Source: Malachius bipustulatus (taxonomy: Eukaryota; Arthropoda; Insecta; Coleoptera; Melyridae). From it: a DNA stretch of 64,000 bases. Both the position numbers and the translations under genes were made by a program. The stretch is taken from NCBI GenBank assembly GCA_910589415.1, contig CAJUUM010000005.1:16282-80281 (forward strand), written 5' to 3'. Positions 35,133 through 48,944 of this stretch are shown piece by piece. The notes beneath the pieces were generated by a model, which saw only the letters and a list, made by a program, of their open reading frames with translations, had not been told where the DNA came from and did no database searches. How positions within the stretch are numbered: the first letter of the stretch is position 1; every line of letters starts with the position of its first letter.

Positions 35133-35160
35133 TTTTTCTTAAAAATTTTTTAATGTCATT
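35133..35160 (+). repeat. Truncated satellite B monomer junction
   Basis: Here CTTAAAAATTT runs straight into TTTTAATGTCATTATTC. The normal intervening part (AAGAAGGGTCCCCCC through GGTGATATG) is missing. The two sides share AATTT, so the join looks like a deletion or slippage between short A/T homologies. Confidence 0.8.
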
Positions 35161-38100
35161 ATTCAGGACCGTTGACCAATTTTTTGGCTCGATTTGAAAG
35201 ATATCCCGGCTTTTGCGACCTCTAATACCATATATATTCCAAATCAGCGTTCCAAGTATTGTCAGAGGAAAGCATCAGCTCGCTTTCGAAAAAATTTTCC
35301 TTAAAAATTTAAGAAGGGTCCCCCCTTTGGAATATTTTTTTCAGTTAGGACGTCGGATTTGGATGAAATCCTCACCACTGATGCTCTGAGCCACGGCGAA
35401 TTTGATACCAAGGTCCGTTTTTCGATTGGAGCCACCGTTTCGGTGATATGAATTTTCTAATGTCATTATTCAGGACCGTTGACCATTTTTTTTGTCTCGA
35501 TTTGAAACATATCCCGGCTTTTGCGACCCCTAATACCATATATATTCCGAATCAGCGTTCCAAGTATTGTCAGAGGAAAGCATCAGCTCGCTTTCGAAAA
35601 AATTTTCCTTAAAAATTTAAGAAGGGTCCCCCCTTTGGAATATTTTTTTCATTTAGGACGTCGGATTTGGATGAAATCCTCACCACTGATGCTCTGAGTC
35701 ACGGCGAATCTGATACCAAGGTCCGTTTTTCGATTGGAGCCACCGTTTCGGTGATATGAATTTTTTAATGTCATTATTCAGGACCGTTGACCAATTTTTT
35801 GGCTCGATTTGAAAGATATCCCCGCTTTTGCGACCTCTAATACCATATATATTCCGAATCAGCGTTCCAAGTATTGTCAGAGGAAAGCATCAGCTCGCTT
35901 TCGAAAAAATTTTTCTTAAAAATTTAAGAAGGGTCCCCCCTTTCGAATATTTTTTTCAGTTAGGACGTCGGATTTGGATGAAATCCTCACCACTGATGCT
36001 CTGAGCCACGGCGAATCTGATACCAAGGTCCGTTTTTCGATTGGAGCCACCGTTTCGGTGATATGAATTTTTTAATGTCATTATTCAGGACCGTTGACCA
36101 ATTTTTTGGCTCGATTTGAAAGATATCCCCGCTTTTGCGACCTCTAATACCATATATATTCCGAATCAGCGTTCCAAGTATTGTCAGAGGAAAGCATCAG
36201 CTCGCTTTCGAAAAAATTTTTCTTAAAAATTTAAGAAGGGTCCCCCCTTTCGAATATTTTTTTCAGTTAGGACGTCGGATTTGGATGAAATCCTCACCAC
36301 TGATGCTCTGAGCCACGGCGAATCTGATACCAAGGTCCGTTTTTCGATTGGAGCCACCGTTTCGGTGATATGAATTTTTTAATGTCATTATTCAGGACCG
36401 TTGACCAATTTTTTGGCTCGATTTGAAAGATATCCCCGCTTTTGCGACCTCTAATACCATATATATTCCGAATCAGCGTTCCAAGTATTGTCAGAGGAAA
36501 GCATCAGCTCGCTTTCGAAAAAATTTTTCTTAAAAATTTAAGAAGGGTCCCCCCTTTCGAATATTTTTTTCAGTTAGGACGTCGGATTTGGATGAAATCC
36601 TCACCACTGATGCTCTGAGCCACGGCGAATCTGATACCAAGGTCCGTTTTTCGATTGGAGCCACCGTTTCGGTGATATGAATTTTTTAATGTCATTATTC
36701 AGGACCGTTGACCAATTTTATGGCTCGATTTGAAAGATATCCCCGCTTTTGCGACCTCTAATACCATATATATTCCGAATCAGCGTTCCAAGTATTGTCA
36801 GAGGAAAGCATCAGCTCGCTTTCGAAAAAAATTTTCTTAAAAATTTAAGAAGGGTCCCCCCTTTCGAATATTTTTTTCAGTTAGGACGTCGGATTTGGAT
36901 GAAATCCTCACCATCTGAGCCACGGCGTATCTGATACCAAGGTCCGTTTTTCGATTGGAGCCACCGTTTCGGTGATATGAATTTTTTAATGTCATTATTC
37001 AGGACCGTTGACCAATTTTTTGGCTCGATTTGAAAGATATCCCCGCTTTTGCGACCTCTAATACCATATATATTCCGAATCAGCGTTCCAAGTACTGTCA
37101 GAGGAAAGCATCAGCTCGCTTTCGAAAAAATTTTTCTTAAAAATTTAAGAAGGGTCCCCCCTTTGGAATATTTTTTTCAGTTAGGACGTCGGATTTGGAT
37201 GAAATCCTCACCACTGATGCTCTGAGCCACGGCGAATCTGATACCAAGGTCCGTTTTTCGATTGGAGCCACCGTTTCGGTGATATGAATTTTTTAATGTC
37301 ATTATTCAGGACCGTTGACCAATTTTTTGGCTCGATTTGAAAGATATCCCCGCTTTTGCGACCTCTAATACCAAATATATTCCGAATCAGCGTTCCAAGT
37401 ATTGTCAGAGGAAAGCATCAGCTCGCTTTCGAAAAAATTTTTCTTAAAAATTTAAGAAGGGTCCCCCCTTTCGAATATTTTTTTCAGTTAGGACGTCGGA
37501 TTTTGATGAAATCCTCACCACTGATGCTCTGAGCCACGGCGAATCTGATACCAAGGTCCGTTTTTCGATTGGAGCCACCGTTTCGGTGATATGAATTTTT
37601 TAATGTCATTATTCAGGACCGTTGACCAATTTTTTGGCTCGATTTGAAAGATATCCCCGCTTTTGCGACCTCTAATACCATATATATTCCGAATCAGCGT
37701 TCCAAGTATTGTCAGAGGAAAGCATCAGCTCGCTTTCGAAAAAATTTTTCTTAAAAATTTAAGAAGGGTCCCCCCTTTCGAATATTTTTTTCAGTTAGGA
37801 CGTCGGATTTGGATGAAATCCTCACCACTGATGCTCTGAGCCACGGCGAATCTGATACCAAGGTCCGTTTTTCGATTGGAGCCACCGTTTCGGTGATATG
37901 AATTTTTTAATGTCATTATTCAGGACCGTTGACCAATTTTTTGGCTCGATTTGAAAGATATCCCCGCTTTTGCGACCTCTAATACCATATATATTCCGAA
38001 TCAGCGTTCCAAGTATTGTCAGAGGAAAGCATCAGCTCGCTTTCGAAAAAATTTTTCTTAAAAATTTAAGAAGGGTCCCCCTTTTCGAATATTTTTTTCA

Positions 38101-39805
38101 GTTAGGACGTCGGATTTGGATGAAATCCTCACCACTGATGCTCTGAGCCACGGCGAATCTGATACCAAGGTCCGTTTTTCGATTGGAGCCACCGTTTCGG
38201 TGATATGAATTTTTTAATGTCATTATTCAGGACCGTTGACCAATTTTTTGGCTCGATTTGAAAGATATCCCCGCTCTTGCGACCTCTAATACCAAATATA
38301 TTCCGAATCAGCGTTCCAAGTATTGTCAGAGGAACGCATCAGCTCGCTTTCGAAAAAATTTTTCTTAAAAATTTAAGAAGGGTCCCCCCTTTCGAATATT
38401 TTTTTCAGTTAGGACGTCGGATTTGGATGAAATCCTCACCACTGATGCTCTGAGCCACGGCGAATCTGATACCAAGGTCCGTTTTTCGATTGGAGCCACC
38501 GTTTCGGTGATATGAATTTTTTAATGTCATTATTCAGGACCGTTGACCATTTTTTTGGCTCGATTTGAAACATATCCCGGCTTTTGCGACCTCTAATACC
38601 ATATATATTCCGAATCAGCGTTCCAAGTATTGTCAGAGGAAAGCATCAGCTCGCTTTCGAAAAAAATTTTCTTAAAAATTTAAGATGGGTCCCCGCTTTC
38701 GAATATTTTTTTCAGTTAGGACGTCGGATTTGGATGAAATCCTCACCACTGATGCTCTGAGCCACGGCGAATCTGATACCAAGGTCCGTTTTTCGATTGG
38801 AGCCACCGTTTCGGTGATATGAATTTTTTAATGTCATTATTCAGGACCGTTGACCAATTTTTTGGCTCGATTTGAAAGATATCCCCGCTTTTGCGACCTC
38901 TAATACCATATATATTCCGAATCAGCGTTCCAAGTATTGTCAGAGGAAAGCATCAGCTCGCTTTCGAAAAAATTTTTCTTAAAAATTTAAGAAGGGTCCC
39001 CCCTTTCGAATATTTTTTTCAGTTAGGACGTCGGATTTGGATGAAATCCTCACCATCTGAGCCACGGCGTATCTGATACCAAGGTCCGTTTTTCGATTGG
39101 AGCCACCGTTTCGGTGATATGAATTTTTTAATGTCATTATTCAGGACCGTTGACCAATTTTTTGGCTCGATTTGAAAGATATCCCCGCTTTTGCGACCTC
39201 TAATACCATATATATTCCGAATCAGCGTTCCAAGTATTGTCAGAGGAAAGCATCAGCTCGCTTTCGAAAAAAATTTTCTTAAAAATTTAAGAAGGGTCCC
39301 CCCCTTTCGAATATTTTTTTCAGTTAGGACGTCGGATTTGGATGAAATCCTCACCACTGATGCTCTGAGCCACGGCGAATCTGATACCAAGGTCCGTTTT
39401 TCGATTGGAGCCACCGTTTCGGTGATATGAATTTTTTAATGTCATTATTCAGGACCGTTGACCAATTTTTTGGCTCGATTTGAAAGATATCCCCGCTTTT
39501 GCGACCTCTAATACCAAATATATTCCGAATCAGCGTTACAAGTATTGTCAGAGGAACGCATCAGCTCGCTTTCGAAAAAATTTTTCTTAAAAATTTAAGA
39601 AGGGTCCCCCCTTTCGAATATTTTTTTCAGTTAGGACGTCGGATTTGGATAAAATCCTCACCACTGATGCTCTGAGCCACGGCGAATCTGATACCAAGGT
39701 CCGTTTTTCGATTGGAGCCACCGTTTCGGTGATATGAATTTTTTAATGTCATTATTCAGGACCGTTGACCATTTTTTTGGCTCGATTTGAAACATATCCC
39801 GGCTT

Positions 39806-40412
39806 TTGCGACCTCTAATACCATATATATTCCGAATCAGCGTTCCAAGTATTGTCAGAGGAAAGCATCAGCTCGCTTTCGAAAAAATTTTTCTTAAAAA
39901 TTTAAGATGGGTCCCCCCTTTCGAATATTTTTTTCAGTTAGGACGTCGGATTTGGATGAAATCCTCACCATCTGAGCCACGGCGAATCTGATACCAAGGT
40001 CCGTTTTTCGATTGGAGCCACCGTTTCGGTGATATGAATTTTTTAATGTCATTATTCAGGACCGTTGACCAATTTTTTGGCTCGATTTGAAAGATATCCC
40101 CGCTTTTGCGACCTCTAATACCATATATATTCCGAATCAGCGTTCCAAGTATTGTCAGAGGAAAGCATCAGCTCGCTTTCGAAAAAAATTTTCTTAAAAA
40201 TTTAAGAAGGGTCCCCCCTTTCGAATATTTTTTTCAGTTAGGACGTCGGATTTGGATGAAATCCTCACCATCTGAGCCACGGCGAATCTGATACCAAGGT
40301 CCGTTTTTCGATTGGAGCCACCGTTTCGGTGATATGAATTTTTTAATGTCATTATTCAGGACCGTTGACCAATTTTTTGGCTCGATTTGAAAGATATCCC
40401 CGCTTTTGCGAC
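39806..40412 (+). repeat. Satellite B dimer, 607-bp higher-order unit (300 + 307 bp)
   Basis: Some monomers have CACCATCTGAGCC where the full form reads CACCACTGATGCTCTGAGCC, a 7-bp loss that shortens the unit to 300 bp. Where a short and a full monomer follow each other the spacing is 607 bp, as from 40106 to 40713, 40713 to 41320 and 49868 to 50475. The short form is usually linked to AAGATGGGTCCCC in place of AAGAAGGGTCCCC. This marks a distinct higher-order subfamily spread from about 36900 to 54550. Confidence 0.75.
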
Positions 40413-41961
40413 CTCTAATACCAAATATATTCCGAATCAGCGTTCCAAGTATTGTCAGAGGAACGCATCAGCTCGCTTTCGAAAAAATTTTTCTTAAAAA
40501 TTTAAGAAGGGTCCCCCCTTTCGAATATTTTTTTCAGTTAGGACGTCGGATTTGGATGAAATCCTCACCACTGATGCTCTGAGCCACGGCGAATCTGATA
40601 CCAAGGTCCGTTTTTCGATTGGAGCCACCGTTTCGGTGATATGAATTTTTTAATGTCATTATTCAGGACCGTTGACCATTTTTTTGGCTCGATTTGAAAC
40701 ATATCCCCGCTTTTGCGACCTCTAATACCATATATATTCCGAATCAGCGTTCCAAGTATTGTCAGAGGAAAGCATCAGCTCGCTTTCGAAAAAATTTTTC
40801 TTAAAAATTTAAGATGGGTCCCCCCTTTCGAATATTTTTTTCAGTTAGGACGTCGGATTTGGATGAAATCCTCACCATCTGAGCCACGGCGAATCTGATA
40901 CCAAGGTCCGTTTTTCGATTGGAGCCACCGTTTCGGTGATATGAATTTTTTAATGTCATTATTCAGGACCGTTGACCAATTTTTTGGCTCGATTTGAAAG
41001 ATATCCCCGCTTTTGCGACCTCTAATACCAAATATATTCCGAATCAGCGTTCCAAGTATTGTCAGAGGAACGCATCAGCTCGCTTTCGAAAAAATTTTTC
41101 TTAAAAATTTAAGAAGGATCCCCCCTTTCGAATATTTTTTTCAGTTAGGACGTCGGATTTGGATGAAATCCTCACCACTGATGCTCTGAGCCACGGCGAA
41201 TCTGATACCAAGGTCCGTTTTTCGATTGGAGCCACCGTTTCGGTGATATGAATTTTTTAATGTCATTATTCAGGACCGTTGACCATTTTTTTGGCTCGAT
41301 TTGAAACATATCCCGGCTTTTGCGACCTCTAATACCATATATATTCCGAATCAGCGTTCCAAGTATTGTCAGAGGAAAGCATCAGCTCGCTTTCGAAAAA
41401 ATTTTTCTTAAAAATTTAAGATGGGTCCCCCCTTTCGAATATTTTTTTCAGTTAGGACGTCGGATTTGGATGAAATCCTCACCATCTGAGCCACGGCGAA
41501 TCTGATACCAAGGTCCGTTTTTCGATTGGAGCCACCGTTTCGGTGATATGAATTTTTTAATGTCATTATTCAGAACCGTTGACCAATTTTTTGGCTCGAT
41601 TTGAAAGATATCCCCGCTTTTGCGACCTCTAATACCATATATATTCCGAATCAGCGTTCCAAGTATTGTCAGAGGAAAGCATCAGCTCGCTTTCGAAAAA
41701 AATTTTCTTAAAAATTTAAGAAGGGTCCCCCCTTTCGAATATTTTTTTCAGTTAGGACGTCGGATTGGGATGAAATCCTCACCACTGATGGTCTGAGCCA
41801 CGGCGAATCTGATACCAAGGCCCGTTTTTCGATTGGAGCCACCGTTTCGGTGATATGAATTTTTTAATGTCATTATTCAGGACCGTTGACCATTTTTTTG
41901 GCTCGATTTGAAACATATCCCGGCTTTTGCGACCTCTAATACCATATATATTCCGAATCAG

Positions 41962-42970
41962 CGTTCCAAGTATTGTCAGAGAAAAGCATCAGCTCGCTTT
42001 CGAAAAAATTTTTCTTAAAAATTTAAGAAGGGTCCCCCCTTTCGAATATTTTTTTCAGTTAGGACGTCGGATTTGGATGAAATCTTCACCACTGATGCTC
42101 TGAGCCACGGCGAATCTGATACCAAGGTCCGCTTTTCGATTGGAGCCACCGTTTCGGTGATATGAATTTTTTAATGTCATTATTCAGGACCGTTGACCAT
42201 TTTTTTGGCTCGATTTGAAACATATCCCGGCTTTTGCGACCTCTAATACCATATATATTCCGAATCAGCGTTCCAAGTATTGTCAGAGGAAAGCATCAGC
42301 TCGCTTTCGAAAAAATTTTTCTTAAAAATTTAAGAAGGGTCCCCCCCTTTCGAATATTTTTTTCAGTTAGGACGTCGGATTTGGATGAAATCCTTACCAC
42401 TGATGCTCTGAGCCACGGCGAATCTGATACCAAGGTCCGTTTTTCGATTGGAGCCACCGTTTCGGTGATATGAATTTTTTAATGTCATTATTCAGGACCG
42501 TTGACCATTTTTTTGGCTCGATTTGAAACATATCCCGGCTTTTGCGACCTCTAATACCATATATATTCCGAATCAGCGTTCCAAGTATTGTCAGAGGAAA
42601 GCATCAGCTCGCTTTCGAAAAAATTTTTCTTAAAAATTTAAGATGGGTCCCCCCTTTCGAATATTTTTTTCAGTTAGGACGTCGGATTTGGATGAAATCC
42701 TCACCATCTGAGCCACGGCGAATCTGATACCAAGGTCCGTTTTTCGATTGGAGCCACCGTTTCGGTGATATGAATTTTTTAATGTCATTATTCAGGACCG
42801 TTGACCAATTTTTTGGCTCGATTTGAAAGATATCCCCGCTTTTGCGACCTCTAATACCAAATATATTCCGAATCAGCGTTCCAAGTATTGTCAGAGGAAC
42901 GCATCAGCTCGCTTTCGAAAAAATTTTTCTTAAAAATTTAAGAAGGGTCCCCCCTTTCGAATATTTTTTT
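41962..42970 (+). repeat. Satellite B stretch rich in CCATTTTTTTGG-type monomers
   Basis: Within the central array, consecutive monomers near 41930, 42235 and 42543 carry the AAACATATCCCGG subtype. They are followed by AAAGATATCCCCGC types near 42835 and 43140. The pattern shows that the two subfamilies are interspersed in runs and do not strictly alternate. Confidence 0.6.
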
Positions 42971-43399
42971 CAGTTAGGACGTCGGATTTGGATGAAATCC
43001 TCACCACTGATGCTCTGAGCCACGGCGAATCTGATACCAAGGTCCGTTTTTCGATTGGAGCCACCGTTTCGGTGATATGAATTTTTTAATGTCATTATTC
43101 AGGACCGTTGACCAGTTTTTTGGCTCGATTTGAAAGATATCCCCGCTTTTGCGACCTCTAATACCATATATATTCCGAATCAGCGTTCCAAGTATTGTCA
43201 GAGGAAAGCATCAGCTCGCTTTCGAAAAAATTTTTCTTAAAAATTTAAGAAGGGTCCCCCCCTTTCGAATATTTTTTTCAGTTAGGACGTCGGATTTGGA
43301 TGAAATCCTCACCACTGATGCTCTGAGCCACGGCGAATCTGATACCAAGGTCCGTTTTTCGATTGGAGCCACCGTTTCGGTGATATGAATTTTTTAATG

Positions 43400-46150
43400 T
43401 CATTATTCAGGACCGTTGACCAATTTTTTGGCTCGATTTGAAAGATATCCCCGCTTTTGCGACCTCTAATACCAAATATATTCCGAATCAGCGTAACGCA
43501 TCAGCTCGCTTTCGAAAAAATTTTTCTTAAAAATTTAAGAAGGGTCCCCCCTTTCGAATATTTTTTTCAGTTAGGACGTCGGATTTGGATGAAATCCTCA
43601 CCACTGATGCTCTGAGCCACGGCGAATCTGATACCAAGGTCCGTTTTTCGATTGGAGCCACCGTTTCGGTGATATGAATTTTTTAATGTCATTATTCAGG
43701 ACCGTTGACCATTTTTTTGGCTCGATTTGAAACATATCCCGGCTTTTGCGACCTCTAATACCATATATATTCCGAATCAGCGTTCCAAGTATTGTCAGAG
43801 GAAAGCATCAGCTCGCTTTCGAAAAAATTTTTCTTAAAAATTTAAGATGGGTCCCCCCTTTCGAATATTTTTTTTCAGTTAGGACGTCGGATTTGGATGA
43901 AATCCTCACCATCTGAGCCACGGCGAATCTGATACCAAGGTCCGTTTTTCGATTGGAGCCACCGTTTCGGTGATATGAATTTTTTTAATGTCATTATTCA
44001 GGACCGTTGACCATTTTTTTGGCTCGATTTGAAACATATCCCGGCTTTTGCGACCTCTAATACCATATATATTCCGAATCAGCGTTCCAAGTATTGTCAG
44101 AGGAAAGCATCAGCTCGCTTTCGAAAAAATTTTTCTTAAAAATTTAAGAAGGGTCCCCCCTTTTCAAATATTTTTTTCAGTTAGGACGTTGGAATTGGAT
44201 GAAATCCTCACCACTGATGCTCTGAGCCACGGCGAATCTGATACCAAGGTCCGTTTTTCGATTGGAGCCACCGTTTCGGTGATATGAATTTTTTAATGTC
44301 ATTATTCAGGACCGTTGACCATTTTTTTGGCTCGATTTGAAAGATATCCCCGCTTTTGCGACCTCTAATACCATATATATTCCGAATCAGCGTTCCAAGT
44401 ATTGTCAGAGGAAAGCATCAGCTCGCTTTCGAAAAAATTTTTCTTAAAAATTTAAGAAGGGTCCCCCCCTTTCGAATATTTTTTTCAGTTAGGACGTCGG
44501 ATTTGGATGAAATCCTCACCACTGATGCTCTGAGCCACGGCGAATCTGATACCAAGGTCCGTTTTTCGATTGGAGCCACCGTTTCGGTGATATGAATTTT
44601 TTAATGTCATTATTCAGGACCGTTGACCAATTTTTTGGCTCGATTTGAAAGATATTCCCGCTTTTGCGACCTCTAATACCATATATATTCCGAATCAGCG
44701 TTCCAAGTATTGTCAGAGGGACGCATCAGCTCGCTTTCGAAAAAATTTTTCTTAAAAATTTAAGAAGGGTCCCCCCTTTCGAATATTTTTTTCAGTTAGG
44801 ACGTCGGATTTGGATGAAATCCTCACCACTGATGCTCTGAGCCACGGCGAATCTGATACCAAGGTCCGTTTTTCGATTGGAGCCACCGTTTCGGTGATAT
44901 GAATTTTTTAATGTCATTATTCAGGACCGTTGACCAATTTTTTGGCTCGATTTGAAAGATATCCCCGCTTTTGCGACCTCTAATACCATATATATTCCAA
45001 ATCAGCGTTCCAAGTATTGTCAGAGGAAAACATCAGCTCGCTTTCGAAAAAATTTTTCTTAAAAATTTAAGAAGGGTCCCCCCTTTCGAATATTTTTTTC
45101 AGTTAGGACGTCGGATTTGGATGAAATCCTCACCACTGATGCTCTGAGCCACGGCGAATCTGATACCAAGGTCCGTTTTTCGATTGGAGCCACCGTTTCG
45201 GTGATATGAATTTTTTAATGTCATTATTCAGGACCGCTGACCAATTTTTTGGCTCGATTTTAAAGATATCCCCGCTTTTGCGACCTCTAATACCATATAT
45301 ATTATGAATCAGCGTTCCAAGTATTGTCAGAGGAAAGCATCAGCTCGCTTTCGAAAAAATTTTTCTTAAAAATTTATGAAGGGTCCCCCCCTTTCGAATA
45401 TTTTTTTCAGTTAGGACGTCGGATTTGGATGAAATCCTCACCACTGATGCTCTGAGCCACGGCGAATCTGATACCAAGGTCCGTTTTTCGATTGGAGCCA
45501 CCGTTTCGGTGATATGAATTTTTTAATGTCATTATTCAGGACCGTTGACCATTTTTTTGGCTCGATTTGAAACATATCCCGGCTTTTGCGACCTCTAATA
45601 CCATATATATTCCGAATCAGCGTTCCAAGTATTGTCAGAGGAAAGCATCAGCTCGCTTTCGAAAAAATTTTTCTTAAAAATTTAAGATGGGTCCCCCCTT
45701 TCGAATATTTTTTTCAGTTAGGACGTCGGATTTGGATGAAATCCTCACCATCTGAGCCACGGCGTATCTGATACCAAGGTCCGTTTTTCGATTGGAGCCA
45801 CCGTTTCGGTGATATGAATTTTTTAATGTCATTATTCAGGACCGTTGACCAATTTTTTGGCTCGATTTGAAAGATATCCCCGCTTTTGCGACCTCTAATA
45901 CCAAATATATTCCGAATCAGCGTTCCAAGTATTGTCAGAGGAACGCATCAGCTCGCTTTCGAAAAAATTTTTCTTAAAAATTTAAGAAGGGTCCCCCCTT
46001 TCGAATATTTTTTTCAGTTAGGACGTCGGATTTGGATGAAATCCTCACCACGGATGCTCTGAGCCACGGCGGAATCTGATACCAAGGTCCGTTTTTCGAT
46101 TGGAGCCACCGTTTCGGTGATATGAATTTTTTAATGTCATTATTCAGGAC
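43400..46150 (+). repeat. Satellite B higher-order repeat, 4282-bp spacing, copy 1
   Basis: Positions 44048, 44356, 45301 and 45586 recur at 48330, 48638, 49583 and 49868, all at offset 4282. The block includes the diagnostic CCCCTTTTCAAATATT with GACGTTGGAATTGG (near 44158 and 48440). It also includes a monomer pair with CCGCTGACC, GATTTTAAAGATATCC and ATATTATGAATC. About 14 monomers fit in the period. Confidence 0.8.
43491..43500 (+). repeat. 18-bp deletion in a satellite B monomer
   Basis: GAATCAGCGT is joined directly to AACGCATCAGC. The normal TCCAAGTATTGTCAGAGG is missing between them. It is a private change in this window and explains why this monomer is short. Confidence 0.85.
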
Positions 46151-46610
46151 CGTTGACCAATTTTTTGGCTCGATTTGAAAGATATCCCCGCTTTTGCGAC
46201 CTCTAATACCATATATATTCCAAATCAGCGTTCCAAGTATTGTCAGAGGAAAACATCAGCTCGCTTTCGAAAAAATTTTTCTTAAAAATTTAAGAAGGGT
46301 CCCCCCTTTCGAATATTTTTTTCAGTTAGGACGTCGGATTTGGATGAAATCCTCACCACTGATGCTCTGAGCCACGGCGAATCTGATACCAAGGTCCGTT
46401 TTTCGATTGGAGCCACCGTTTCGGTGATATGAATTTTTTAATGTCATTATTCAGGACCGCTGACCAATTTTTTGGCTCGATTTTAAAGATATCCCCGCTT
46501 TTGCGACCTCTAATACCATATATATTATGAATCAGCGTTCCAAGTATTGTCAGAGGAAAGCATCAGCTCGCTTTCGAAAAAATTTTTCTTAAAAATTTAT
46601 GAAGGGTCCC
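44985..46610 (+). repeat. Nested 1223-bp satellite B duplication
   Basis: The paired monomer markers CCAAATCAGCG with GGAAAACATC, followed by CCGCTGACC, ATTATGAATC and AAATTTATGAAGGG, occur around 44995-45380 and again around 46210-46600. ATTATGAATC is at 45301 and 46524, 1223 bp apart, which is close to four monomers. The second copy follows a monomer with the private variants CACCACGGATGC and CACGGCGGAATC near 46050. Confidence 0.75.
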
Positions 46611-47114
46611 CCCTTTCGAATATTTTTTTCAGTTAGGACGTCGGATTTGGATGAAATCCTCACCACTGATGCTCTGAGCCACGGCGAATCTGATACCAAG
46701 GTCCGTTTTTCGATTGGAGCCACCGTTTCGGTGATATGAATTTTTTAATGTCATTATTCAGGACCGTTGACCAATTTTTTGGCTCGATTTGAAATATATC
46801 CCCGCTTTTGCGACCTCTAATACCATATATATTCCGAATCAGCGTTCCAAGTATTGTCAGAGGAACGCATCAGCTCGCTTTCGAAAAAATTTTTCTTAAA
46901 AATTTAAGAAGGGTCCCCCCTTTCGAATATTTTTTTCAGTTAGGACGTCGGATTTGGATGAAATCCTCACCACTGATGCTCTGAGCCACGGCGAATCTGA
47001 TACCAAGGTCCGTTTTTCGATTGGAGCCACCGTTTCGGTGATATGAATTTTTTAATGTCATTATTCAGGACCGTTGACCATTTTTTTGGCTCGATTTGAA
47101 ACATATCCCGGCTT

Positions 47115-48944
47115 TTGCGACCTCTAATACCATATATATTCCGAATCAGCGTTCCAAGTATTGTCAGAGGAAAGCATCAGCTCGCTTTCGAAAAAATTTT
47201 TCTTAAAAATTTAAGATGGGTCCCCCCTTTCGAATATTTTTTTCAGTTAGGACGTCGGATTTGGATGAAATCCTCACCATCTGAGCCACGGCGAATCTGA
47301 TACCAAGGTCCGTTTTTCGATTGGAGCCACCGTTTCGGTGATATGAATTTTTTAATGTCATTATTCAGGACCGTTGACCATTTTTTTGGCTCGATTTGAA
47401 ACATATCCCGGCTTTTGCGACCTCTAATACCATATATATTCCGAATCAGCGTTTCAAGTATTGTCAGAGGAAAGCATCAGCTCGCTTTCGAAAAAATTTT
47501 TCTTAAAAATTTAAGAAGGGTCCCCCCTTTTCAAATATTTTTTTCAGTTAGGACGTTGGAATTGGATGAAATCCTCACCACTGATGCTCTGAGCCACGGC
47601 GAATCTGATACCAAGGTCCGTTTTTCGATTGGAGCCACCGTTTCGGTGATATGAATTTTTTAATGTCATTATTCAGGACCGTTGACCAATTTTTTGGCTC
47701 GATTTGAAATATATCCCCGCTTTTGCGACCTCTAATACCATATATATTCCGAATCAGCGTTCCAAGTATTGTCAGAGGAACGCATCAGCTCGCTTTCGAA
47801 AAAATTTTTCTTAAAAATTTAAGAAGGGTCCCCCCTTTCGAATATTTTTTTCAGTTAGGACGTCGGATTTGGATGAAATCCTCACCACTGATGCTCTGAG
47901 CCACGGCGAATCTGATACCAAGGTCCGTTTTTCGATTGGAGCCACCGTTTCGGTGATATGAATTTTTTAATGTCATTATTCAGGACCGTTGACCATTTTT
48001 TTGGCTCGATTTGAAACATATCCCGGCTTTTGCGACCTCTAATACCATATATATTCCGAATCAGCGTTCCAAGTATTGTCAGAGGAAAGCATCAGCTCGC
48101 TTTCGAAAAAATTTTTCTTAAAAATTTAAGATGGGTCCCCCCTTTCGAATATTTTTTTCAGTTAGGACGTCGGATTTGGATGAAATCCTCACCATCTGAG
48201 CCACGGCGAATCTGATACCAAGGTCCGTTTTTCGATTGGAGCCACCGTTTCGGTGATATGAATTTTTTAATGTCATTATTCAGGACCGTTGACCATTTTT
48301 TTGGCTCGATTTGAAACATATCCCGGCTTTTGCGACCTCTAATACCATATATATTCCGAATCAGCGTTTCAAGTATTGTCAGAGGAAAGCATCAGCTCGC
48401 TTTCGAAAAAATTTTTCTTAAAAATTTAAGAAGGGTCCCCCCTTTTCAAATATTTTTTTCAGTTAGGACGTTGGAATTGGATGAAATCCTCACCACTGAT
48501 GCTCTGAGCCACGGCGAATCTGATACCAAGGTCCGTTTTTCGATTGGAGCCACCGTTTCGGTGATATGAATTTTTTAATGTCATTATTCAGGACCGTTGA
48601 CCATTTTTTTGGCTCGATTTGAAACATATCCCGGCTTTTGCGACCTCTAATACCATATATATTCCGAATCAGCGTTCCAAGTATTGTCAGAGGAAAGCAT
48701 CAGCTCGCTTTCGAAAAAATTTTTCTTAAAAATTTAAGAAGGGTCCCCCCCTTTCGAATATTTTTTTCAGTTAGGACGTCGGATTTGGATGAAATCCTCA
48801 CCACTGATGCTCTGAGCCACGGCGAATCTGATACCAAGGTCCGTTTTTCGATTGGAGCCACCGTTTCGGTGATATGAATTTTTTAATGTCATTATTCAGG
48901 ACCGTTGACCAATTTTTTGGCTCGATTTGAAAGATATTCCCGCT
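47115..48944 (+). repeat. Satellite B 915-bp tandem duplication
   Basis: Positions 47115 and 47415 recur at 48030 and 48330, both at offset 915, which equals three monomers with one short form. Both copies carry the rare GCGTTTCAAGTATTG and the GACGTTGGAATTGG variants. The pair lies directly before copy 2 of the 4282-bp block. Confidence 0.78.
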
